Assembly (NCBI GenBank): GCA_030642845.1 | Contig: DAOWMZ010000162.1 | Location: forward strand, 1 to 5,479 | Length of the DNA: 5,479 nt | Origin: Candidatus Zixiibacteriota bacterium | GTDB lineage: Bacteria; Zixibacteria; MSB-5A5; GN15; FEB-12 | Direction of reading: 5' to 3' | Part shown: piece by piece, positions 1-5,479 of the stretch | Position numbering within the stretch: the stretch's first letter is position 1 | Layout of the letters: every line of letters begins with the position of its first letter | Position numbers and translations under genes: made by a program | The notes under the pieces: model-generated | What the model was told of the DNA's origin: nothing | The model's database searches: none | The model's input: the letters and a program-made list of their open reading frames with translations, nothing else

Positions 1-101
1 CCGCCCTCTTCGGAACCGTAAGCAAAAGTATAATTATATATCAGATATGCGCCAATAATTATGACATATCGAAAAAAATGTTTAGTATCTAAAAGTCTCA
101 T
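1..101 (-). CDS. N-terminal fragment of a divergent exported protein of unknown function
   Basis: This gene runs leftward off the window, leaving 33 full codons plus 2 bases. The peptide starts MRLLDTKHFFR, with basic residues. A hydrophobic stretch follows at residues 12-28, rich in Ile, Val, Leu, Phe and Tyr, and then a polar Gly-Ser-Glu-Glu-Gly segment. That is the n/h/c layout of a Sec signal peptide, with a possible cleavage site near Ala27-Gly29; a single N-terminal membrane anchor is the alternative. The start is supported by GGGAGAG just upstream (complement of 105-111) and by an in-frame TAA at 116-114, so no earlier start is possible in this frame. Codon content is AT-rich like the rest of the window. 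The mature domain lies outside the window, so no function can be assigned. It is transcribed away from motA and shares the upstream region with it. Confidence 0.68.
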   Translation of the reverse strand, partial: MRLLDTKHFFRYVIIIGAYLIYNYTFAYGSEEG

Positions 102-104
102 AAT

Positions 105-111
105 CTCTCCC
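105..111 (-). promoter_or_regulatory. Ribosome binding site of the divergent exported-protein gene
   Basis: On the minus strand the sequence reads GGGAGAG-ATT-ATG. The GGGAG core lies 5 nt before the start codon, which is good Shine-Dalgarno geometry. This site is the main reason for calling so short a fragment a real gene. Confidence 0.65.
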
Positions 112-234
112 GGTTAAATCCTTCAACATTATTGAATCCAAAAATATTGAAAAAATATTAAAAACAATGAACAGGCATGAAAGTAAAAATTTTATGATTA
201 TTTTTCAAGTTTTTTGTGGCATAGCCCCTCTTTT

Positions 235-254
235 TTTATCAGATATTTATCAGA
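235..254 (+). repeat. Tandem 9-bp direct repeat TTTATCAGA, 11-bp period
   Basis: TTTATCAGA occurs exactly at 235-243 and again at 246-254, with 2 bp between the copies. The start-to-start distance of 11 bp is about one helical turn, so both copies face the same side of the DNA. If the TATAAT at 318-323 is used, the pair would sit roughly 75-95 bp upstream of the transcription start, where activators often bind. Related CAGATAT strings occur at about 42-48 and 293-299. That the repeat binds a regulator is inference; the base composition makes chance similarity easier. Confidence 0.4.
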
Positions 255-317
255 CCTTAAAAAATCAATAAACAGAGGCATAATCTACACTTCAGATATT
301 GCTTGAAACTGTCGAAA

Positions 318-323
318 TATAAT
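318..323 (+). promoter_or_regulatory. Candidate -10 box for motAB
   Basis: A perfect TATAAT lies 52 bp before the motA start codon, predicting a leader of roughly 45 nt. No good TTGACA-like element is found 16-18 bp upstream (the region around 295-301 reads gatattg); TTGAAA at 303-308 is too close. In such AT-rich DNA a TATAAT hexamer can arise by chance, so this is only a candidate. If real, it may depend on an activator to make up for the missing -35. Confidence 0.35.
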
Positions 324-375
324 AGATAGAAGGCGAATAAAAAATTAATTTTGAAAATATGTGGGATGACGGTAT

Positions 376-1233
376 ATGTTCATCTTTATTGGTATAATAG
401 TAGTAATTGGCAGTGTTTTAGCCGGTTACGTTCTTGAAGGAGGGCATATATTAGCTCTTAATCAACCCCTTGAAGTTCTCATTATTGGCGGTGCTGCATT
501 GGGTGCGATGCTAATATCCACTCCATTATCAGTTATTAAAGGTATTATTAGTCAATTAAAAGGAGTAATGGGGGGAGGACTAAAGAAACAAGATTATTTA
601 GATCTCCTCGTAATGATGTTTGAAATGTTCAACATCGCCCGAAAAGATGGCCTTATAGGATTGGAAGCCCATGTTGAGCATCCCGAAGAGAGTGAACTCT
701 TTAAGAAATATCCAAAGTTTCTTAAAAATCATTATGCAGTTGCTTTTTTTGCAGATACTATGCGTGTTATTATTTCCGGTGCTGTGCAACCCCATGACCT
801 CGACGAATTGATGGATCAGGATATTGAAGCTATTCATGAAGAAGAAGTTCGTCCGTCTGATGCTCTCAATTCTGTAGCCGATGCTTTGCCCGGTCTTGGT
901 ATTGTTGCCGCAGTATTGGGTATTGTTATCACGATGTCTGTAATCGACGGACCTCCTGCGGAGATCGGTCATAAAGTTGCAGCCGCATTGGTCGGAACGT
1001 TTTTGGGTATTCTTGGGTCATATGGCTTTGTCGGACCATTAGCAGGCTGCCTGAGACATCGGCTCAATGATTCTAAACAGTATTTAACCTGTATGAAGCT
1101 TGCTCTGTTATCTTTCCATAAGGGCGTTGCAGGAGTAATTTCTGTAGAATTTGCCCGCCGTAGTTTATATATGGAAGTTCGTCCCGGATTTACTGAACTT
1201 GAGGATGCTTGTAACGCTACCAAGAAGCAATAA
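376..1233 (+). CDS. motA: Flagellar motor stator protein MotA (proton-channel subunit)
   Basis: MotA is an inner-membrane protein that, with MotB, forms the ion-conducting stator of the flagellar motor; its cytoplasmic loop pushes on FliG of the rotor. The 285-residue product is close to the usual length (about 295 in E. coli) and matches the family end to end. TM1 and TM2 lie at about 1-20 and 33-52. A large cytoplasmic domain follows, with the conserved charged residues Arg89 and Glu97 (equivalent to E. coli Arg90 and Glu98). TM3 is at about 169-190 with Pro171, in a DALPGLGIVAAV context, and TM4 at about 201-225 with Pro220; these are the two functional prolines. The C-terminal SVEFARRSLY-to-RPGFTELE block is typical. 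An in-frame TGA at 367-369 rules out an earlier start, and the N-terminus aligns with E. coli MotA. The Shine-Dalgarno is weak (GGGA at 363-366). motB follows after 5 nt. Confidence 0.97.
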   Translation: MFIFIGIIVVIGSVLAGYVLEGGHILALNQPLEVLIIGGAALGAMLISTPLSVIKGIISQLKGVMGGGLKKQDYLDLLVMMFEMFNIARKDGLIGLEAHVEHPEESELFKKYPKFLKNHYAVAFFADTMRVIISGAVQPHDLDELMDQDIEAIHEEEVRPSDALNSVADALPGLGIVAAVLGIVITMSVIDGPPAEIGHKVAAALVGTFLGILGSYGFVGPLAGCLRHRLNDSKQYLTCMKLALLSFHKGVAGVISVEFARRSLYMEVRPGFTELEDACNATKKQ

Positions 1234-1238
1234 TTATT

Positions 1239-2099
1239 ATGACAGATGATTCAAAACAAGCCCCAATAATTATTAAGAGGATTAAGGTTAGTCATGGCGG
1301 CCATCATGGCGGTGCATGGAAAGTTGCCTTTGCTGATTTTATGACAGCTATGATGGCATTCTTTCTGGTTATGTGGTTAGTAGGGCAGAAGCCGGAAGTA
1401 AGGGAAGCAGTAGCCGGATTTTTCCAGGATCCAGGTAAATACCAAATGCAAGGGAGTTCAGGTCTCTTTAAAGGTTCACAAGGAATAATCCCAAGTAAAA
1501 ATAAATCAATCGGCAAGAAAAAAGTAGCAACTAATAAAGAGTCCGCAGGCCCTTCTGATCTGGAAATAAAAAAATTAAATGATGCTGCTTCTTCAATAAT
1601 TTCGGATCTAGCAAAATTGAGTGAATTTAGCCGCTTGAAAAAGAATATAAAAATACAGATGACCTCCGAAGGTCTTCGGATCGTACTCAATGAATCAGCA
1701 GACTCTCCTGCTTTTTTTGAACCTGGCTCAGCCAAACTGCTTCAGAAAAGTGCTATTATATTGATGACTATTGGTCGGCAATTAGGAACTATAAAAAATC
1801 GCCTTGTCATCGAAGGGCATACCGATGCTTCCTTTGGTGGAAATTCAGATTATACCAACTGGGAGCTTTCGGCTGACAGAGCTAATTCTGCCCGTCAGCT
1901 TTTGGAAGTATCCGGTCTTTATGAGGGGCAAGTGCGTGAAGTAAGAGGATTTGCTGATCAATTCCCGATGATTGTAGATAATGTCAATGATCACCGAAAC
2001 AGACGTGTCTCTATTGTTGTTCTTTATAAATCTCGCGAAGGGGCTTACGATCAACTTGAAGTTGGTGCTGATTTATTGCAAGATGCAACTTCTGGTTAA
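1239..2099 (+). CDS. motB: Flagellar motor stator protein MotB (peptidoglycan-anchored subunit)
   Basis: MotB pairs with MotA and ties the stator to the cell wall while carrying the proton-binding aspartate. The 286-residue product has a basic cytoplasmic N-terminus with a His/Gly-rich stretch (HGGHHGGAWK). One TM helix at about 29-48 contains Asp33, in the AFADFMTAMMAFFLVMWL motif that matches the E. coli proton-type sequence rather than sodium-type PomB. A plug-like segment follows at about 53-65, then a variable lysine-rich periplasmic linker at about 70-135. The OmpA-like peptidoglycan-binding domain spans about 136-264 and shows EGLRI, IEGHTDA (191-197), NWELSADRA (208-216) and NRRVSIVVL (254-262). 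The family is about 308 residues in E. coli; this one has a shorter tail. The gene starts 5 nt after the motA stop with only a weak AAGAAG as ribosome site, so translational coupling to motA is likely. Confidence 0.97.
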   Translation: MTDDSKQAPIIIKRIKVSHGGHHGGAWKVAFADFMTAMMAFFLVMWLVGQKPEVREAVAGFFQDPGKYQMQGSSGLFKGSQGIIPSKNKSIGKKKVATNKESAGPSDLEIKKLNDAASSIISDLAKLSEFSRLKKNIKIQMTSEGLRIVLNESADSPAFFEPGSAKLLQKSAIILMTIGRQLGTIKNRLVIEGHTDASFGGNSDYTNWELSADRANSARQLLEVSGLYEGQVREVRGFADQFPMIVDNVNDHRNRRVSIVVLYKSREGAYDQLEVGADLLQDATSG

Positions 2100-2130
2100 A
2101 ATTTTTATAGTTTATTTTTGATTATTAGTT

Positions 2131-2136
2131 TATAAT
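2131..2136 (+). promoter_or_regulatory. Possible -10 box upstream of the terminator hairpin (candidate mfd promoter)
   Basis: A perfect TATAAT lies between the motB stop and the terminator hairpin, about 105 bp before the mfd start. No convincing -35 is seen 16-18 bp upstream, where the sequence is A/T only apart from single G residues. TAGTTTAT is repeated at 2108-2115 and 2126-2133, overlapping the box, but in DNA this AT-rich it carries little weight. If used, the transcript would carry the hairpin at 2161-2184 in the mfd leader. Confidence 0.2.
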
Positions 2137-2156
2137 TGGTGTGCAATTAAATAGCA

Positions 2157-2199
2157 ACTACCCCGGTCATTCTGTGATCTGGGGGTTTTTGCGTTTTTT
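2157..2199 (+). terminator. Rho-independent terminator after motB
   Basis: CCCCGGTCA (2161-2169) pairs with TGATCTGGGG (2175-2184) around a 5-nt TTCTG loop. The pairing gives four C-G pairs, a G-U, a G-C, one bulged T, then T-A, C-G and A-T. The arm is followed at once by GTTTTT and, after GCG, by a second run of six T. The hairpin lies about 60 bp after the motB stop and only about 40 bp before mfd, so it should end the motAB transcript. The opposite strand has no T run after the hairpin, so it is one-directional. Confidence 0.8.
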
Positions 2200-2228
2200 G
2201 AGTGAAAGATGAGATAGCAATTTAGGTA

Positions 2229-2233
2229 AAGGA
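2229..2233 (+). promoter_or_regulatory. Ribosome binding site of mfd
   Basis: AAGGA ends 7 nt before the ATG at 2241. With the in-frame TAG at 2223-2225 it fixes this ATG as the start codon. Confidence 0.7.
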
Positions 2234-2240
2234 ATCATTT

Positions 2241-5200
2241 ATGTCGCTTAAGACAGCAAAGTCATCATCGATTTTATCATCAATTCATAATTTATGGTCT
2301 CAATATCCTTCTGTAATTGAGCTATGTAATAAAATTATAGACAATACCTCCTCTTATAATACTGTTACCGGTTTAGTCGGTTCAAGCGGTTCATTTTTGA
2401 TTAAAGCTGTTTCTCAAAATACAACTAAACCTATTTTAATTGTCACCAAAGATACACCCTCAGCCAATGATCTTTATGATGACCTTTCGGTATTAATTGG
2501 GATTGATAGTGTTGGTCTTTTTCCTGCTCGCCAGATTTTACCCTATGATTTCAAAGCTCCGCAGGGTGAAATTATGGGACAGCGAATTTCCACTCTGGCT
2601 GGATTATTGGATAAGTCACTATCGATTATTGTTTGCCCGATAAGATCACTTCTTGAACCAACAATTACAAAAGAACAACTGTTGTCCAACCGGATCTCTC
2701 TTGAGGTAGGCAAAGAGATTGATCTTGATGATCTGGTAGATCAATTGATCAACATGGGTTTCCGAAGAGTTCCGATTGTTGAAGAAGTGGGTGATTTTGC
2801 TGTCAGGGGAGGGTTGATTGACTTTTTCTCTCCCGGATCGGAAGCTCCGGTCAGGGTGGAATTTTTTGGTGATGAAGTTGATACGATAAGACTCTTTAAT
2901 GTTTCCGATCAGCGTACTACAAAGAGAATTGATAAAATATCATTACTTCCCAAACGTGAAATTCCAATTACACAAGAGAGTCTCGAAGAGTATCTCAATA
3001 ATATTTCGGAAAATGATGCTGACTATATTCGCACTCGTTATCTCAATGACCCCGAATTACCCGGACTTGAATGGCTTTCCATTATGTTTGGCATTAGTCA
3101 GGGAGCATTGATTGATTATATCGATGATAAATCAATTATCTTTTTTGATAATAATGAGGTTATTGAAGGAGAAGCCGGAAATATCATAAATGAGGGTTTG
3201 GCGCTCTATGTTCGAATGAAAGATCGACTGGAGAAACTGCCAACACCGGAATTATACTATCAAGATCCAACAAAGCTTTTTCAAAAACTGAAAGATTATC
3301 ACGTTGTTGATATGGTTCCGTTCCGAGGGGGGAAATCCGGCATTATTGATTTTGAATGTAAACTGCATCCTTCGTTTGGATCCAGATTGGATTTATTGTC
3401 CGAAACAACTCAGGAATTTGATAAAATAGGTGTCACCTATTTCATCGCTACCGATACAGCTCCCCAGGTTGATCGACTAAAGGAATTGATGGGTGAGAGG
3501 ATTGGCGAAGAATACAGTTTGAATATTGAAGCAGCCAATCTTAAAGGGGGATTTATTTGTCAGTCAGGGAGATTTGCAATACTGACTGATCATGAAATTT
3601 TCAGCAGGTATCATCGCCGGGTTAGAAGGAAAAAGTTTAAAGAAGGTGTTGCTATCTCTGATTATTCCAGTCTGACCCGCGGTGATTTTGTGGTTCATAC
3701 TGAGCATGGTATCGCCAAATATCTCGGCCTGGAAACTATTGTTGTTGATGAAAGACATCGTGATTGCCTCCTGCTGGAATATGCCGAGAAAGACAGGCTG
3801 TATGTTCCTATCGAAGAATTTAACAGAGTATCAAAATATTCCGGTAAAGACTCCGACCCGGTTCTCACCCATTTAGGTGGAGCAGGTTGGGAAAAGCTCA
3901 AAAAGAAAACTAAAAAAGCGGTCATTGATATGGCCGAAGATTTATTGAAATTATACGCCAAGCGTAAAACAAAATCCGGTTTTTCTTTTGGGGATGATAC
4001 GGTCTGGCTGAAACAGCTCGAAGCATCATTCCCTTTTCAGGAAACTCCTGATCAGGAAAAAGCTATTATTGATGTTAAGGGCGATATGAAAATTGATCAA
4101 CCGATGGATCGTCTGATCTGCGGTGATGTCGGTTACGGGAAAACCGAAGTTGCTATTAGAGCCGCTTTCAAAGCAATTGAAGGGGGCAAGCAGGTTGCAG
4201 TTTTAGTCCCTACTACAATTTTGGCACAGCAGCATTACCAGACCTTTTCAGAACGTTTAGCGGAATTCCCGGTACGGGTAGAAATGTTGTCACGATTTAA
4301 AACCCGCAAGCAACAACTGGAAATAATTGAAGATATAGGGGCCGGGAAAGTTGAACTGGTAATAGGAACCCATCGGCTGCTCTCTAAAGATATTTATTTC
4401 CCTGAGCTGGGGTTGTTGGTTATTGATGAAGAGCATCGCTTTGGAGTGAAAAACAAAGAGAAGCTCAGACAATTAAAAACTAATGTAGATACTCTCTCAA
4501 TGTCGGCCACACCTATTCCCAGAACGCTGCAAATGTCCATGATTGGTGTTCGGGATATGAGTATTATTAATACCTCGCCCAAAGATCGTCTGCCGATTCT
4601 TACCGAAGTAACTGAGTTTAATCCTGATATAATTACTGCTTCGATATTGCGAGAAATCAATCGGGGCGGGCAGATCTTTTTTGTACATAATCGGGTACAG
4701 ACAATCGATGCCATGTATGAGTATCTAAAAAAGATTGTACCCCAGGCAGAGATTGCCATTGCTCATGGACAGATGCATGAAAGATCTCTCGAAAGCGTCA
4801 TGCTTGCATTCTTAGCCGGGCGATTTAATGTGCTGCTTTGTACTTCGATTATTGAATCCGGTCTGGATATTCCTAATGCCAACACAATTATAATAAACCG
4901 GGCTGATCGGTTCGGCCTGGCGCAACTCTATCAAATACGAGGAAGGGTCGGGCGGAGTGCTACCCGTGCTTATGCCTACTTGCTGAGTCCGCCGGTGCGA
5001 AAATTAAAACGGGATGCTATCAAAAGACTTCGAGCTATCGAGGCTCACTCTGATTTAGGAGCAGGTTTTGCTCTGGCGATGCGCGACCTTGAGATTCGCG
5101 GTGCAGGGACAATTTTGGGAGCAAAACAATCCGGCTTTATCGAAGAGATTGGTTATGATATGTACAACCGACTGCTCGAAGAGGCTGTTGCAGAACTAAA

Positions 5201-5479
5201 GGGACAAAAATCGCATATTTTACCGGAAATAAAACTAGAACTGGATGTGGAAATATTCCTCAGTGATAAATATATTAATAACCGCCAGCAGAAAGTGGAT
5301 ATATATCGCCGACTTGCAGATTGTATTAATATTGACTCGGTTGAAAAAATCCGTGATGAGATAAATGACAGATTTGGTACTATGCCACAGTCGGCCACTA
5401 ATCTTTTTAATGCGATTGCCGCCAAAGTATTAGCTGCTATTATTGGTATAAAAAAGCTCAAAATAAAAAGCGGAAGGGC
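2241..5479 (+). CDS. mfd: Transcription-repair coupling factor Mfd (3' end cut by window)
   Basis: Mfd is a cytosolic ATP-driven DNA translocase that pushes stalled RNA polymerase off lesions and recruits UvrA for nucleotide excision repair. The frame is open for 1079 codons to the window edge; the E. coli protein is 1148 residues, so about 70 are probably missing. The N-terminal UvrB-like module has a degenerate Walker A without lysine (GLVGSSGS, 44-51), LPYDF (100-104) and GDFAVRGGLIDFF (184-196). Arg189, Arg205 and Phe209 line up with residues I recall as UvrA contacts in E. coli. The RNA-polymerase-interacting CarD-like domain begins near GDFVVHTEHGI (481-491). The linker and relay helix region is at about 550-580. 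The motor has Walker A GDVGYGKT (628-635, Lys634), VPTT (656-659), DEEH (729-732), SATPIPRT (755-762) and QLYQIRGRVGR (895-905). The TRG motif is at 940-956, with Arg953. The C-terminal domain is entered at about 1000. All catalytic motifs are intact. The gene lies beyond a terminator, so it is probably transcribed separately from motAB. Confidence 0.98.
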   Translation, partial: MSLKTAKSSSILSSIHNLWSQYPSVIELCNKIIDNTSSYNTVTGLVGSSGSFLIKAVSQNTTKPILIVTKDTPSANDLYDDLSVLIGIDSVGLFPARQILPYDFKAPQGEIMGQRISTLAGLLDKSLSIIVCPIRSLLEPTITKEQLLSNRISLEVGKEIDLDDLVDQLINMGFRRVPIVEEVGDFAVRGGLIDFFSPGSEAPVRVEFFGDEVDTIRLFNVSDQRTTKRIDKISLLPKREIPITQESLEEYLNNISENDADYIRTRYLNDPELPGLEWLSIMFGISQGALIDYIDDKSIIFFDNNEVIEGEAGNIINEGLALYVRMKDRLEKLPTPELYYQDPTKLFQKLKDYHVVDMVPFRGGKSGIIDFECKLHPSFGSRLDLLSETTQEFDKIGVTYFIATDTAPQVDRLKELMGERIGEEYSLNIEAANLKGGFICQSGRFAILTDHEIFSRYHRRVRRKKFKEGVAISDYSSLTRGDFVVHTEHGIAKYLGLETIVVDERHRDCLLLEYAEKDRLYVPIEEFNRVSKYSGKDSDPVLTHLGGAGWEKLKKKTKKAVIDMAEDLLKLYAKRKTKSGFSFGDDTVWLKQLEASFPFQETPDQEKAIIDVKGDMKIDQPMDRLICGDVGYGKTEVAIRAAFKAIEGGKQVAVLVPTTILAQQHYQTFSERLAEFPVRVEMLSRFKTRKQQLEIIEDIGAGKVELVIGTHRLLSKDIYFPELGLLVIDEEHRFGVKNKEKLRQLKTNVDTLSMSATPIPRTLQMSMIGVRDMSIINTSPKDRLPILTEVTEFNPDIITASILREINRGGQIFFVHNRVQTIDAMYEYLKKIVPQAEIAIAHGQMHERSLESVMLAFLAGRFNVLLCTSIIESGLDIPNANTIIINRADRFGLAQLYQIRGRVGRSATRAYAYLLSPPVRKLKRDAIKRLRAIEAHSDLGAGFALAMRDLEIRGAGTILGAKQSGFIEEIGYDMYNRLLEEAVAELKGQKSHILPEIKLELDVEIFLSDKYINNRQQKVDIYRRLADCINIDSVEKIRDEINDRFGTMPQSATNLFNAIAAKVLAAIIGIKKLKIKSGR

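Larger units (their letters stand above)
102..375. other. Divergent intergenic region between the exported-protein gene and motA
   Basis: These 274 bp separate two divergently oriented genes and should hold promoters for both. The stretch is strongly AT-rich, with many A and T runs. What stands out is an exact tandem repeat at 235-254 and a perfect TATAAT at 318-323 on the plus strand. On the minus strand I see only weak AT-rich matches to a -10 box, for example AATAAT at the complement of 128-133, without a fitting -35. I see no tRNA, no clear riboswitch fold and no open frame of useful length. Confidence 0.7.

Noticed and set aside
216..232. TGGCAT resembling the -24 element of a sigma-54 promoter upstream of motA
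   Set aside because: The -12 element is missing: the expected TTGC position reads CTCT followed by a T run.
214..238. GTGGCATAGCCCC followed by a T run, resembling a rightward terminator
   Set aside because: The stem is only GGC/GCC, and no rightward gene lies upstream of it in the window.
332..340. GGCGAATAA resembling the sigma-28 (FliA) -10 element GCCGATAA, the usual motility sigma factor site
   Set aside because: It needs an extra base to align, and the matching -35 (TAAA-like) at about 313-320 is poor. Kept only as a weak alternative.
346..353. TAATTTTG fitting the Bacteroidota -7 pattern TAnnTTTG
   Set aside because: It is only 22 bp from the start codon, the lineage is not established as Bacteroidota, and the match is easy by chance in AT-rich DNA.
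598..1223. Minus-strand open frames of 124 and 84 codons inside motA
   Set aside because: They lie wholly within the well-conserved motA frame, have no recognisable protein features and no clear ribosome sites; they are shadows.
2284..2450. Missing Walker A lysine in the N-terminal part of Mfd as a possible loss of function
   Set aside because: The UvrB-like module of Mfd is known to have lost ATP binding; the functional Walker A is the intact one at residues 628-635.
3564..5461. Several minus-strand open frames of 60-121 codons inside mfd, and a 70-codon plus-strand frame at 2899-3111
   Set aside because: All overlap the continuous, motif-rich mfd frame and show nothing resembling a protein domain.

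Overview
The window reads as a piece of a bacterial chromosome. It is AT-rich, carries no mobile element, CRISPR array or RNA gene that I can see, and is ordinary housekeeping DNA. The genes point to a motile, probably diderm bacterium. The MotA/MotB pair is of the E. coli proton-driven class, MotB has a peptidoglycan-binding OmpA-like domain, and the gene at the left edge opens with an export signal. I cannot name the lineage from these three genes; the MotAB proteins look E. coli-like in architecture, but that class is spread over many phyla.

Layout from left to right. Positions 1-101 (minus strand) hold the first 33 codons of a divergently transcribed gene whose product begins with a signal peptide. 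Positions 102-375 are a very AT-rich divergent intergenic region with a perfect TATAAT box and a tandem 9-bp direct repeat with an 11-bp period. Positions 376-1233 and 1239-2099 (plus strand) are motA and motB, an evident two-gene operon with a 5-nt gap. At about 2157-2199 a GC hairpin followed by T runs looks like the Rho-independent terminator of motAB. Positions 2241-5479 (plus strand) are mfd, the transcription-repair coupling factor. It is open to the window edge with 1079 complete codons, and probably lacks only the last 70 or so residues of its C-terminal domain.

MotA and MotB together form the membrane-anchored stator that powers flagellar rotation. Mfd is functionally unrelated: it removes stalled RNA polymerase at DNA lesions and recruits UvrA. 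A terminator separates the two units. All three main proteins keep their key residues (MotA Arg89, Glu97, Pro171 and Pro220; MotB Asp33; Mfd Walker A, DEEH, QxxGRxGR and TRG motifs), so nothing here looks degraded.

I found no convincing previously undescribed system. The points worth a second look are the partial secreted gene at the left edge, the helically phased repeat upstream of motA, and the question of how mfd is transcribed with only about 40 nt between the terminator and its start codon.
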